Below are positions 46,290 to 58,657 of a DNA stretch of 64,000 nt, one piece after another. The stretch covers positions 2,108,001-2,172,000 of the forward strand of contig NC_037090.1 of NCBI RefSeq assembly GCF_002994745.2, in the 5' to 3' direction. Every line of letters begins with the position of its first letter. Within the stretch, counting starts at the first letter, position 1. This stretch comes from Rosa chinensis. Taxonomy: Eukaryota; Streptophyta; Magnoliopsida; Rosales; Rosaceae. The position numbers were made by a program, and so were the translations under genes. The notes under the pieces are model-generated. The model had not been told where the DNA came from, searched no databases, and saw only the letters and a program-made list of their open reading frames with translations.

Positions 46290-46790
46290 ATCTTGTAAAT
46301 GATGCAGTTTTTGATGTAATTACTACCAATAGAACAAAAGTTGCCACTTTTACATCAATTGTTGGGGGTTTTGGTAAAATTTGTAGTCATTGTAGTAATT
46401 ATTTCATTAATGACAAAAACATAAAAATTTTCCAGTCTGACAACAAATTTGTTGTCACATTTGTTAAATTATCCATAAACTTGTACATAGGTTGTAAGGG
46501 GGGTAATTACTACAATTAGAACAAAAATTACCGCTTTTGCATCAATTGATCGACTTGGATTGTGGTAAAATGCATGGTCATTGAAGTAATCATTTCATTA
46601 ATGATAAAAACATAAAGATTTACCATTCTAACAGCAAATTGGTTGTCACACATGTTAAATTGTTCATAAACAGTACATAGGTTGTAGGGGGAATAATTAC
46701 TACAATTAGAACAAAAATTATCGTTTTTACATCAATTGTTGTAGTTTGTGGCAAATTACATCGACTGAAAGTAATTACAACCTCGACGAT
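46290..46790. repeat. Tandem repeat, ~190-bp unit
   Basis: The unit with GTACATAGGTTGTA, AATTACTACAATTAGAAC and TTTTACATCAATTG recurs at about 188-190 bp spacing, with nearly three copies (46318, 46506, 46694 as phase marks). A degenerate fourth lies near 46964. Confidence 0.7.
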
Positions 46791-47368
46791 GGAAATTACA
46801 CAATATGTTACTTTAGTTACGCAAGGGAGAACTTCATTCAACCAATAAGGACATACGTGGTTTTAGTCAAAATATAATGGTTTACCTATATAATAACACG
46901 TACATTATGATAACATTTGTAAATTAGTTCAAAAAGCAGTAATAAGAAGTTACATGTGAAGTAGTTACTACATCTAAAACAAAGATTATATATTTTTACA
47001 TTAATTGTTGACTTTGTCGTAAAATGCATGTAAAAAGAATTATATTTGGTTAAGGAAACTACTAGTGATATAATTAATTACTAATTAGTAATAAAGACTA
47101 TTTAACTGATACTCAAACACAAATAAAGACTATTTTTTAATAAGGAAAAAATGTAATTGTCAAGTGTGTAATTGTCAATTGATAATCAAGCATTAATCAA
47201 ACATTAATTGGCTAATGATAAAATTAATTAGTAATATCTAAGTAATAGTAATTAATTTAGTGAGCCTAGGTTAGAAGGTTCTTTTAATTCTTTTTAAAAA
47301 ATGAAAAAACGTAATTGTCAGTTTTCAATTGATACGCAAACATTGGAACCTCCAACTCAAACAATAAT

Positions 47369-48205
47369 GATTGTTTCTATTGGAACCTACAAATCTACTC
47401 ACTTGACTTCACTTTATTTTGAATTATTAAATGACATATATAACCTACTATAAAATGACTATTAAGGACAATAATTATACTAAAAAAAATTATTATATTT
47501 ATGTTCTCTAGACTTTCCAATTCAATAATATAAAATTACATTTTTTTAATTATTTTCCTTATCTAATTTCACTACATACTCATTAAAACATCTATATATA
47601 TATTTAATAAGAACTAAAACTATGATTAAGATCATGTGACATAAAAATGTAAGATATACATGTTGAAAGCATGTTGGTGAGTGACAACAAAAGAAATCAT
47701 ATTATGACCTGAATCTAAGTCTATCTATTACATGCATTTGCAACAAAAAAAAAACTAAAAAACTATTGAAATAATTAATTATGAGGTACAAAAAAAAATA
47801 GAGAAAATAAACATTAAAAAAATGATTACTCTTCATTTCTTTTTTGCACAACTAAAAGAGAAAAAAAAAAGAAGAAGTTTTTTTTAATAAAAAAAACATA
47901 GAATAGTTCATGTTAAAATATTTTCCTTTAGAAATTAATTTTTGAAACTCAATACCTTGTGTTTGATTTCTTATATTGGATAAGAAATTTATGTTGACTA
48001 ATTAAGGAATAGACATGTAATTAAGATTCAATCATTGAAATTTCTAAGTTTTTTATTTTAAAGGTAATAGTTTGCTTGCAAATTATATGAGGAATGTTAT
48101 TTAAGGAACTTGAGTGAGTAAATTTAGTATTTGAAAATTTAATAGGAGGTGTAAAAAGTATAAGAGGTCAAGTGAGTAAATTTGGAGGTTCTAATAGAAA
48201 AACTC
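47369..48205. mobile_element. Mutator-like MITE, family A, copy 2
   Basis: 837 bp with ends GATTGTTTCTATTGGAACC... and ...GGTTCTAATAGAAAAACTC, perfect 9-bp duplication AACAATAAT (47360-47368, 48206-48214). The body matches copies 1 and 3. Confidence 0.9.
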
Positions 48206-48214
48206 AACAATAAT

Positions 48215-49233
48215 TGGATAAGGGCTAAACAAGTTACCAAATTTTATTTAGAAAAATCAAGAGGAGGCCTCCGTGGAATACGGAGCGACCTCGAGAAACA
48301 AAACCAAGGTTTCGTGTGGGGCGGCGGTAAGTTTGCGCTCCCCAGACCAGGCAAAGGCGGGACGGCGACGGCATGGGCTCGAAGAGGCTGTGCATCTGCA
48401 GGTGTCTCAAGCGACGACGCTGTGTTCTAGTTTCAGGTGTCCAAAGGCTCCGATCGTGGCAGTTATTGGCTGCGGCGGTTGAGGGTGTGGTTCTAGCTTG
48501 CACGGTTCAGCAGATCGAGTCGGGATTTGCAACGTTGGGTGCGACTTCACCGGCGTTTGCAGCTTCTGAGAAGGACGGCGGACTGTGCCTTGGCGGCAGT
48601 CTGACAGTGATCGTTTGTCCGGCGTTTGATCTTTCTCTGTAGATCCAGGTCGGGGCCAGGTTTCCTCCCTTGAGGCAATGGAGGAGCTTCGCGGCTGGCC
48701 ACCCAAAGAATGGACTGAGCGCTACCCTTGGGCTCTGATCAGATAGTCCTGAAGGTAGATGGGAAGGAGGGGGGGTGCGTTGTGGGCCCTGTCCAGTTGG
48801 GCTCCTGCCTAGCTGGGCTCACCCTTTCTCTTTCTGTTCTCTTTTGGGCCTGATTTGGTTTGGGTTGATGGTGTGGCAGGTTCTGTTGGTTTTGCATTTG
48901 GTTACAGGACCAATTGTTTCAGATTAAGACTGCTACGGGAGTTGGTAATTATCTGGAATTCTTTTTCAAGCGGCCTATGGATAAGGAATTGCTCCTATTT
49001 GTTTGTTAGGAAGTGGCTTCTTTGTTGGTACCACAATTGTGCGCCTGGCTAATGGGGATGCTAGTCAATGATTTTGCCTTAGAAGACACGAAGCTGTTCT
49101 TTGTCTATGAGTTCGCTTACAAAGCGGGCTCAAAATTGACTTGTAATGAGTTTACATTGCTTAGATAGGAGCGTGGTTGTTATCTAGCCATTTTTCTGTC
49201 TTTTGTTAGCAGTATCAATAATATCCCACATCA
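48215..49233. other. Unassigned GC-rich block, retroposon-like
   Basis: It has CGGCGG-rich and GGGCCTGATTTGG-type sequence like LINE leaders elsewhere in the window. Overlapping frames on both strands carry no known domain. It lies between two Mutator-like MITEs. Confidence 0.3.
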
Positions 49234-49242
49234 AATATTAAT

Positions 49243-49545
49243 GGATAAATTTCAGTTTAGTACCCTATAGTTTGGGGGTAACATCATGTCAGTCCCTGCT
49301 CTTTCAATTTAATCAGCAACACCCCTGTGCTTTCAATTTCAATCAGTCATGCCCAAATTTTACTGTTCCGTCCTATTTCAACGTTAACTTTGACTGGATT
49401 GACAAAATAAAATTTGGACAGAACAGTAAAATTTGGGCCGGCTGATTGAAATTGAAAGCACAAGGGTGTTGCTGATCAAATTGAAAGAGCAGGGACTGAC
49501 ATGATGTTACCCCCAAACCACAGGGTACTAAACTGAAATTAATCC
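49243..49545. mobile_element. Foldback Mutator-like MITE
   Basis: 303 bp, almost fully palindromic, ends GGATAAATTTCAGTTTAG and CTAAACTGAAATTAATCC, perfect 9-bp duplication AATATTAAT (49234-49242, 49546-49554). Confidence 0.85.
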
Positions 49546-49559
49546 AATATTAATCTACC

Positions 49560-50460
49560 TAGTTCATGTCTCATACTAGCCATTGATTCCAAACCACATG
49601 TCATCAATCTGTACATCCTAGCTCTAGTATAAATAGTTGTACTGAGCTCCTTCATGTAGTACGATTCATCATTTTCTAATACCAGTCACTATTTTTCTCC
49701 CTTTTCTTGATTTTCTTTACAAAGCTATCATGGCATCAAGAGCCAGGTTCGTTCGGGACTGATCGCCGGCATCGGAAACCTAATTGGAGTCTGCTTTTGC
49801 CGTCTATTACTGATTGATGTTCAGTTTTCAATTACTTTGCTCAAGATCGATCTTCGAGATAAGTGTGACTTTTCTATATCTGAAAAACTCATATTGGTTC
49901 CACTGAAGTTTTACTATACGCTTGATGATAATCTGTGGAAATGAAGACTAGATTCTGAACTTTGAGTATTTGGTACAAGATTCAGTTGAAAATTGGAGTC
50001 GAATTGAACCATCTCTGACCTTGTCTCTTGTAAAATGGACATCGACTTCAATATGTTTCTGCTTGGAATGATGCACAAGGTTGTGGCAAGGGCAAGAGAG
50101 GAGATGTTGTCACAAAGAAGTGTAGGTGTAGAGTCAAGGGAGAGATGCAAATCAGGAAGAAGATGCCCTAAAAAATCTAGCTATCTACACCGCAAAAATT
50201 GAAATCTTCAAGATAAGCTTGAGAGAAAACCAGAGAGAACCAGAAAATAGAAACCGAGTTTGTATAAAATGGAACAATTCGTTACAGAGATATTATGGTT
50301 CTGTATTTATAGTAACTAGCTTACTGACTTAACTAGCTCGCTAACTAACAACTCTACCTAACTAATCCATGAGACCAGCAGCTATACGATGCGTGTCAAG
50401 ATAACACAAAATACAATAACAGATAGGTAAAATGGTAAATGTATATGTGTTATCAAAAAT
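49560..50460. mobile_element. Rearranged Ty1/copia remnants
   Basis: On the plus strand an LTR-like end with TATAAATA (49629) and TTTCTTTACA is followed by a primer-site-like TGGCATCAAGAGCCA at 49731. On the minus strand 50150-49914 reads as a frameshifted copia RNase H end ([18 protein letters not shown]). It is preceded (50450-50200, minus) by another LTR-like part. The opposite orientations show rearrangement. Confidence 0.5.
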
Positions 50461-51113
50461 AAGGGGTGATATTGCCACTCCGTGCATTCAATTTGGCTGA
50501 AGTTGACCGGAATAAAGGCACCTTGAGGCTCTTTCCAAATCTCTCATAGTATAGCAGTTGCCTTTCTCTTACAAATGGTATAATTTTTGCCAGTGCTGGC
50601 CGGCTGAAATTGAATTTTTTTTTGTACTCCACCAAGATTCAACTGAACTTTGTTGATGTCTCTTTCTCTTCCAGAGTAGCCATATATAGCAGCTTCATTC
50701 ATCAGTGCAGCAAGATATCAGCTCCGCTAAAATTTTCACGTACAAGCCACCCATGAGATCTACACCAGCATCAATAGGGATACTTCCTTCCAAGAGCCTT
50801 CAAGATCAAACCACGTTCATCTATACGTGTGGGCGAAGCGACATAAATAAGTATGCCTAACACCCAGCCGTAAAAAAGGCACAGTCCGTTACATCCAGGT
50901 CCAGGTCTGCACCATCTAACGAAAAACGAAAACATCACTTCTTCAAAATGTTCTTTTTCTATTAAAGTTCTTTTGGTTGCAAAGTTAATCAAAATAAATC
51001 TTTAAATATTGTGGTCGTTGATGGATCAGTAGAGACAATCGTTCATGTATGTCGACAATGGTTTTGTTGAAAAGTAAAAGCATTTGTCAGAGGGTAGGGG
51101 AGGCATGAAAGTT

Positions 51114-51250
51114 CATCATCCTTAATTCCTTTTTCATTTTTTAAAGAAGATCAAATGATTTCACTCCTACCCCTATGGTGACTCAAACCTATGACCTCGA
51201 TCTTAGATAGTGGGTGCTCTAACCACTGAGCTAATAGTTATTATGAAGAG
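51114..51250 (-). mobile_element. tRNA-derived SINE (family 2), copy 1
   Basis: The minus strand reads TAGCTCAGTGGTTAGAGCAC (A box) and GGTTTGAGTCACC (B box), then GGAGTGAAATCATTTGATC and an A-rich tail. It is flanked by the direct repeat ATGAAAGTT (51105-51113, 51251-51259). Confidence 0.8.
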
Positions 51251-51294
51251 ATGAAAGTTAATTGTTGGAACCTAAAAGATATAATTAAGTTATA

Positions 51295-52030
51295 TATATA
51301 GCCATTCCACTAAGGGTTTTTTTTAAGGGATCTATTGTGATACCTACTTTTCAATCACATTTAAGCTTCTTGATTGTCCAGTTTTTAGGTCTCCTTGGGT
51401 AAATTATTGCTGTAAATTTTCAATTAAATTGATAATCGTTTGGGCATTCATAATTATGATTCACTATTAAGAACTTGAACAGTTCATGTTGATCATATTC
51501 TGTTTGTCCATTAAGTTGATCAAGTTCGTTACCTTAATAATCATCAATTTGGATGAAAATTTGCATAAGTGATCAACTCATAGGAACCTAAAAACTGAAC
51601 TGTTGGGATGCCGGTTTGTGACAAAAAAAGTTGGTCTAATGAGCGATTCCTTAAAATAACTAAAAAAATGGAACCATCACTAGAAGGGCCCTGTATATAT
51701 AGGGATTCCTTACTCTTTTTTTTTTTTTATCACATATAGACATCTCAAATATTCAATTTTTAGGTCTTTATGTATCTATAACTCATGCAAATTTTCAACA
51801 AAATTGATAATTGTTAATGTACCAACCAAATCAAATCATCTGTCCAATCTAAACTATTAATGTTAATAATAGTAACATCACAGTTAATCAATTATGAATA
51901 CCTTAACGATTTTCAATATGTCTGAAAATATGCATCAGTGATATACTCATGGAGATCTAAGAATCTAATGGTCAATTTGCCGATATGTTATCAAAAAATA
52001 GGTCCCACAACAAGAAATCCTTTACTAATA
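51295..52030. repeat. Two family R repeats in tandem upstream of the WOX gene
   Basis: The copies run at about 51295-51695 and 51705-52030. Both carry the TTTTTAGGTCT / CCTAAAAACTGAAC type arms and AATTTGCATAAGTGAT or its variant. The second ends about 130 bases before the first possible WOX exon. Confidence 0.55.
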
Positions 52031-52241
52031 AAACGGCCTATATAATATGCGCGTGTGCATCTCCATCGATCCTCAGCTCTACTTCTTCTTTTTTTTGGTC
52101 AATCCTCAGCTCTACTAGCTAAATGATTCTCCCTTATGTAGTCGGACTTATTGTTCATGCTATTTGAATATCAATCATTTTATCACAATCCCGAGTCAAA
52201 AGATTTCCTTGTCGAGCAGCGGTGGTTTTAGAAAGCCTAAC

Positions 52242-53678
52242 ATGAACAATAGTAGGGATATCCATCAGGATGACCACTACTCGATCAAAGCTGCAAATGT
52301 TCATGAGCCCGCTGCAGAAGTAGCATTCACTCCAAAGCTTAGCGGTACTTCCAACATGACCCAAAGTCATGTGTTATCATTCAACCACCACCATCATCAG
52401 GGTACCTAGTAGATTTTCTCAGTTAAATTTTAAATTTGAAGATGTTGACATGGGATATAGTAACACAATTAATATATTTCATACAGTGGTTGGAGTGACA
52501 TCGTCTGACCAAGGCAGAAGTGCCAGTGTTGGTCAACAACCCCCCTCTGCAGCTTCCCAGCGAAGTTCCAGATGGAATCCAACCCCGGAGCAGTTACGGT
52601 TCCTGGAAGAGCTGTACGGACATGGTTTAAAGACACCGACGGCAGAGAAAATTCGACAAGTGACTGCGCGGCTTCGACACTTTGGAAAGATTGAAGGCAA
52701 GAATGTCTTCTACTGGTTTCAGAACCACCGAGCGAGGGAGAGACAGAAGAGACGAAGAGAACTCATGTCCGTGCCTCAGTATCACTCAAAGGAACAACAA
52801 CTTTGGAGTAACAAAGAATCTGCAGGAGGTATTGTTCTCGGGACTGTACTGTATTAAATATTTTCATCTTTTCCCAAGTAATATGGAACTAGGGCTTAAC
52901 ACTAGGCTGGTGAGGCTACCTCCTTTAGGTTAATTGATTGAGTCCTCGAGTTTTACAAGAAGTTTTAAAATTTGTTTCTATATGAGTTTCACGTAAGATT
53001 GATAGGCTCAAGAAGTAATTAACAGATAAATCACTAGTATGGAAATTGTCTACTTGCAGCTGCAGGACTGAGAAGGTCAAGTACTCTTGAAATTGAGCGC
53101 CAGAATAAATGGACACTGTCAAACTGCCGTGTTCTTGTTGATCAGGTATATATCATTTTCTTAACGTATGTGGTTCTTAGACTTAACTTCATCTAACCAA
53201 AATCTCAAGAAAATATAGAAATGGATTGAATGCTAGGAATTTTTACTATTTTACATTACGTATGTACGTACGTGCATGAGTTTCATTTGTTACAGTAACT
53301 CTGCAGGAATTATCTCCAGGGCTTCGAAAGAGGATGAGCATGGTAACGGGCAATTACTCTGGTCAATTGGAGGAGCAATCCTATTCGGCTACACTGACCT
53401 CGGAAGCACAACGAACAAACTCATCAGCTACATTAATATACCCAAAGCTCTTCGACTATCATCATCCCCATTATGATTATGATTACGGTATGGTGTTGAG
53501 TGCACCCAATATTTACAAAGGAGCAGAAAGTAGATTAGAAACTCAAACTCTGGAGCTCTTTCCACTTGAGAGCGGCAATGTTAAGGGTGTTAATGATACT
53601 AAATCACCAATGATTAGAACCACAAACACAGACAGTAATGAAGATTTCATTGCAGACCAATATTTTCAATTTCTTTGA
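52242..53678 (+). CDS. WUSCHEL-related homeobox transcription factor (WUS clade)
   Basis: Four exons are proposed: 52242-52401, 52487-52828, 53060-53145 and 53307-53678 (stop TGA), all in phase. The homeodomain ([20 protein letters not shown] to [10 protein letters not shown]) has the WOX-specific extended loops and the YWFQNH recognition helix. The WUS box TLELFPLE lies in the last exon, which places it in the modern WUS clade; I cannot tell which member (WOX1-like is my first guess). WUS-clade proteins act in meristem and lateral-organ growth, as repressors via the WUS box. Exon 1 ([11 protein letters not shown]...HHHHQ) has no known motif; an in-frame ATG at 52164 could start it earlier. 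The recognition helix has Arg where the family almost always has Lys (NHKAR). Confidence 0.85.
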
Positions 53679-56119
53679 AGAATCGGAATGTCTAGCTAGA
53701 AAGAGAGGGAGGGAGAGAGGAGGGGGGTTGTGTTGTTTAAGTACCTCTTTATCAGGTTGTGTTCTTTGTTCTTCCTACTTTTATTTCATCTTTTTTGTTT
53801 AAAGGCAGTTTTATTTGTTTGGAAGGGTAACGTTGACCGTTGATGTCTCCCTTTCTGTTTAATTTTTTTTTTTTTTTTCTGTATTGTTGATCGATCGGGG
53901 GGTACGTACCAGAAAGTTCGTCTAGTTAGTTGAACGTACCTTTTTCTTTTTCTGTAAATAAATGAATAAGAATCTCCATCGTATTCTCGGGTTCCATGAA
54001 ATATTATGAAACTAATATGCTTATGTGTACGTAGAAGCTGTCGAATATCTAGATCAGTTTCAAAGTGGCCTGGTCCTGTATTTTCACTTGGTAATATGTA
54101 ATTCTGTAAAATGATATTGTGTAAACTGCGTTTCTTAATAGATCTGACCCAAAAATATGCATAGAACCTAAACAATTAAAAACTGTCACCAATTGTATGG
54201 CCATGCGTCATCTAATTCAGTTTGGAAATCAAATTAAAAAGAAAACTGAAAGGTTGGTAATGTCTAGCCTATAGCACAAAATTAAACATATAAACTATCC
54301 AAAAATGTACCCATGTAACAAAAAACCATAAATTACATACTTACCAACGAATTAAGATTGATCAAATTGGAGAGAGTGTGGTGGATTGGTTTTTTTTTTC
54401 TTTTACACAGTAAATTAAAATGAAAAAAAGGAAAAAACGCTCTCTCTCTCTAAGAAGTAAGAACTAGGGTTTCTCCCACTACTTCAAGTATGGCTATTAG
54501 CCACATACAACACGTGTGACAAAATTGGGCCAAAGGCCACACCTGTGCGTGTCTCACTGTCTATTGCCCAGGCCCACAGAAGCTACTTTCTTTTGGGGGA
54601 CTGACAGCTGCTTTCTCATGTACTCACGTTTATATCAGTTATCAATACGTGGGGCTATAATGAGTTTCGAAGAATGCTGGACCATGCTTTTTATATATCC
54701 ACCAAAGATGCGTGTCCAACGATTTGAATTTAATATGACAACAATTTAAATTTAATTGTTTTTTTTTTTTAATTACACCATCAGTTAAACAGGTGGGCCC
54801 CTGAATTTAATTGTCATAAATTAAATGTAAAGAAAATTTTATTGCTAGCTAACCTGTTCCATTCAATTCAATGTAAAGAAATTTTTAATGCGATTGGACT
54901 GAAGGATTAAAACATTACATCATTCAATATATACTTCATATTACATTAAAGCAATCCCAGGTAATATGATACCTAACGAGTAATTAGGAGACAGAACCTA
55001 AATAATGATACTTGCCTATGAAGCTAAACTGTTGTGGCCGGAGTTTGTTTCTTCATTTCCTCCCTAGGCTTATCTTCCTGTTCTTGCCTTTCCTTCAGAT
55101 CGTTTCAATATCAGCCTCATGTTGTTCTCACATTACTTGTACCTCCAAATGAACACCTCTTTCCTGCACTAGTATTCCAGGAACTTGGTCACGTATAACT
55201 CCACTACAGCCCCCATTGCCAATTAATAAGAGATAAATATTTGGGAAGCATGATTGGATTAAGTAATGTACCTAGCCAACAGAGTAAATGAAGATTTCAA
55301 ATGGCATCCAAATAGCTGATGCAGATAAATGCGAGGCACAAAATACAAAGTGATACATGCACACGAATCCAATCAGACAATTCAAATAAGTATTAGAAAA
55401 CCTATTCGTGACATGAAGGGAAACCTTTACTCAAAAAAAAAAATTGACATGAAGGGAAAAAAAGATTAAATTGCGATGGTTTGGAGGGTAGGCGTTGTGG
55501 AGGGGCCTCAAACTCAATTGCGAGGTCGAGTTCCTGGCGCGGCCACTCTCAAAAAAATTAAATTTTTTTAACGTACAATAAGCCTTAAAATAATCATTAT
55601 CCATTTAAAACAATTTTTTGCACTTAACCAATCCAAACTGTCTCCAAACGTCCAAATGCAATAGAACTAAGAATTCTCGCTTAGGAAAAACTACATGACC
55701 AGCTTAAATAAAGTATAAGGGATGAAACATATTCAAACATATACGCTTCCAGCTTCCTTATTCCCTTTCACATTTTCAATTAGCATTATATATAGTTCGC
55801 ATAAATGTTCCACAGAATCCTTTTTATCCTCGTATTAATAATAATAAGAAGAAACCCTAATCCCCATAACATGCATGGCAGGCAGGAAGAGAAATTTTCA
55901 GACTTGCTGGATTTGTATTACAGCTATTAGCTCAGTTCCATCATCTTCTTTCATCGTTATATAATGTGATCGAGGTACTAATCCAATTGGTTTTTATACG
56001 GTTTGTTAAGTGTGTTTTGTAGTTGGTATGGAGGAGGAAGACATATAAAGTACGATGGATGATCTGGGATTGTGGTACTTGTTATAGAATAACAGATATT
56101 CCACCCAATCCTTCAGATC
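53679..56119. other. Intergenic: WOX 3' region and unassigned sequence
   Basis: After the WOX 3' end I see T-rich and AT-rich DNA. Near 55020-55230 the minus strand has coding-like phrases broken by stops (RGVHLEVQVM) that I cannot assign. Near 55490-55560 a tRNA-B-box-like GGTCGAGTTCC may be a SINE fragment. Confidence 0.3.
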
Positions 56120-56129
56120 ATAATGCCAA

Positions 56130-56252
56130 AAGTGGTGTTAGCTCAGTGGTTAGAGCACCTACTACCAATGTACGAAGTCATGGGTTCGAGTCACCATGGG
56201 GGCAGGAGTGAAACCATTTGATCCTCTTTTAAAAAAGAAAAAAAAAAAAAGA
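56130..56252 (+). mobile_element. tRNA-derived SINE (family 2), copy 2
   Basis: 123 bp: A box TAGCTCAGTGGTTAGAGCAC, B box GGTTCGAGTCACC, body GGAGTGAAACCATTTGATCC, A-rich tail. It is flanked by a perfect 10-bp duplication ATAATGCCAA (56120-56129, 56253-56262). It is the same family as the copy at 51114. Confidence 0.85.
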
Positions 56253-56530
56253 ATAATGCCAATTGAAAATGAAAAACCACAACAGTTAATTAATTCATTG
56301 GTTTCATGAATACAAAAATGTGTGTGTAATTTGGATCTACAATTTTTTTTAAAAATAAAAATCTAACAGCTGCATCCATGGCAGAGCCATGGCACTAGCT
56401 TGGAAGAACATGACTGGAGAGGAGGGGTCAATTCTTCTGCTGTTGAAATCATTACTGATTTATTTAATAATAACTAGTCTGTAATCACATGCTCATTTAA
56501 TTGTAAAAAAAAAAAAAGTTATCTGCAGAA

Positions 56531-57035
56531 GAAATAGATTCAGTGGGTAGTTATTGCAGAGAGAAAATAGTGGGAGAGAAAAGTGGGGGTTGTGGAATCA
56601 TTTCTTTTTAATTTTCTGAATAAAAATCTATTTTATAATTGTCCTATTTACCCTTGTGATTTAATTTATTCTCAAAGTTTTTTAATATTTCAGGGTTAAA
56701 TCTGTCAAAATTTTTAGTTTTGGCCAACAAAGCCTCTTCTCTTAATAATAGTATAGATTAGCATTTCTCTACACATGTTTTGCATGTGCAAGTTTTTTTT
56801 TTCTTCAAAAAATAAAAAAGAAAATAGTTGGTTATTGCAGAGAAGAGAAAATGAGAGAGAGAAAAGTGGGTTGTGAGTAATTTAAAAAAAAAAATTTAAT
56901 AAAAATATATTTTGTAAATGTCTTATTTATTATTATGCTTTAATTAATTCTCAATGTTTATTAATCTTCTAGGGTCAATTCTGTTAAAATTTTAAATTTT
57001 GACTAACAAAGCTTGTTCTCTTAATAATAGTATAG
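56531..57035 (+). repeat. Two direct copies of a ~200-bp repeat
   Basis: GAGAGAAAAGTGGG...TTGTG, TAATTTATTCTCAA.GTTT and CTCTTAATAATAGTATAGAT occur twice about 280 bp apart (about 56531-56757 and 56830-57035). The class is unknown. Confidence 0.6.
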
Positions 57036-57307
57036 ATATATTAATATTTTTTTGATAATGATAAAATTACAAGAGGGAAACATTGCTGGAAATTATTGTC
57101 TAAAATGATGATGTCATTTGGTATTGATATTTGGTATAATTTTTTGGTGTCTCAAGCATTTTTGATTGTTTGATAGTCTAATCCAGGCCGATCTATAACT
57201 CAATCCGCTCGTATTCTTATGGCGCGGAAAAAAGAATTATCATCTAAGCAATTAATTCATTTGGCATTAATACAACGCAATGCAATTGAACAGAATTTCA
57301 TCCAACT

Positions 57308-57309
<2 letters not shown>

Positions 57310-57341
<32 letters not shown>
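57310..57341. repeat. (TA)n microsatellite
   Basis: About 16 AT units. A GAA-rich tract follows at about 57462-57489. Confidence 0.9.
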
Positions 57342-57344
<3 letters not shown>

Positions 57345-57612
57345 GAATTATTAGCAGTGAATTTTGCGATTATTATGCTTGTAATTATCAGAAGAAGAAA
57401 AAATGCTTGCAAAAAAAAAATGCTAGTAATTATAACTAATCAAGAAGCTATTCAGATTAAAGAAAAAAAAGAAGAAGAAGAAGAAGAAGCAACAATACCA
57501 CTTTTGTTAATTTATTCCATCCTTCATCTATGATGAAGTTTATTCATGTCTTTGTGTGTAAATTTAGCTCCCTTATCAATTCATGATAGAAGCTAACTAG
57601 GGTTTAATTAGT

Positions 57613-58050
57613 TTAGTCCCCACAGTCGACAAAGTCGTAGTTGACTGTAAGATGTCCTTGCTGATACCCACTTTTGTCCGTGTCTATCTGGTTAAACACA
57701 TTCACGTCCAAGTCCAGCCCTCCGTTGCTGCACTGGTCGACAATCCTCACCGTCGCCTGAGCTCCTGTAGCGGTGTTTGTCACTCGGAGGCACTTTCCAC
57801 AGGCCGCTTGTCCGGTCGGGCCCTGGGGGCCACAGAAGGCGGTCCATCCGTACTTGCTGCGCCATTCCAAGGGCTTGTCGGCATCCCACGTCGCGCAGTA
57901 GGCACTCACGGCTCCCAAGTCCCAGTTGTTGTCCTGCGGATTGTAGAGGTGGTACGTGGCTCTCACGTTCGTAGCACTTTGCGCAGAAGCAATTCCGGCC
58001 ATCGCGGCACACACCATCACCAAAAACACGATGCATTGTTTCCCGGCCAT
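57613..58050 (-). CDS. Pathogenesis-related protein 4 (barwin domain)
   Basis: A single-exon frame of 145 residues. A signal peptide ([17 protein letters not shown], cleavage likely before QSATNV) is followed by a complete barwin domain: [66 protein letters not shown] and [12 protein letters not shown]. The six domain Cys that form three disulfides are all present. There is no hevein chitin-binding domain, so it is a class II PR-4. PR-4 proteins are secreted, bind carbohydrate and often have RNase activity against fungi (family knowledge). TATAAAT (minus, 58115-58121) is 65 bases before the ATG. Confidence 0.95.
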   Translation of the reverse strand: MAGKQCIVFLVMVCAAMAGIASAQSATNVRATYHLYNPQDNNWDLGAVSAYCATWDADKPLEWRSKYGWTAFCGPQGPTGQAACGKCLRVTNTATGAQATVRIVDQCSNGGLDLDVNVFNQIDTDKSGYQQGHLTVNYDFVDCGD

Positions 58051-58114
58051 TTTCTGATAACTGATTAATATACGATCGGGGATGTGGGAGATGATCAGGG
58101 AAGTAAGGGATTGA

Positions 58115-58121
58115 ATTTATA
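58115..58121 (-). promoter_or_regulatory. TATA box of the PR-4 gene
   Basis: TATAAAT on the minus strand. The 14-bp stretch around it (58113-58126) recurs unchanged at 58336-58349. A GGGA/GA tract follows at about 58407-58446. Confidence 0.5.
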
Positions 58122-58522
58122 GGACGGAGGTTGGTGTTAGAATTATTAGTCAATCCCGAATTGCACGGCAGGTATGAATTGTCTACCAGCTTTCTTCGAT
58201 CACCAGTACGTCAGACTTTCACTGAAGAAATGCATGCATACAGAGACTGAGACTAATTCAATTCATAAACGACTTTTCCTTCTGATTTGGCCGGACACAA
58301 TTAATATACAGACCATGCATAAGCCCGGCAGGTTAGAATTTATAGGACGTGGCAAAGACTCAGAGGTCATAGCATTTGCTTACGTATACGGAATTAAACT
58401 CTCCGGGGAGGGAGGGAGGGAGGGAGGGAGAGAGAGAGAGAGAGGGGACAAAAATAGTGACTAGGGTGGAATGGTACATAGCTGCTAAGCTGCAAATAAA
58501 CTTCAATCACGGCAGAAAATCA

Positions 58523-58657
<135 letters not shown>

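Noticed and set aside
46205..46519. 104-residue open frame
   Set aside because: It lies inside the ~190-bp tandem repeat and is not kept in the other units.
52369..52486. Start of the WOX protein at the ATG 52369
   Set aside because: The stretch up to 52486 reads better as an 85-bp intron (GTACCT...ATACAG) joining the upstream exon in frame. It remains a fallback if cDNA disagrees.
56132..56215. Possible tRNA gene
   Set aside because: A and B boxes are present, but there is no proper acceptor stem, and the A-rich tail and target duplication show a SINE.
57219..57533. 104-residue open frame
   Set aside because: It runs through a TA microsatellite and a GAA tract and has no domain.
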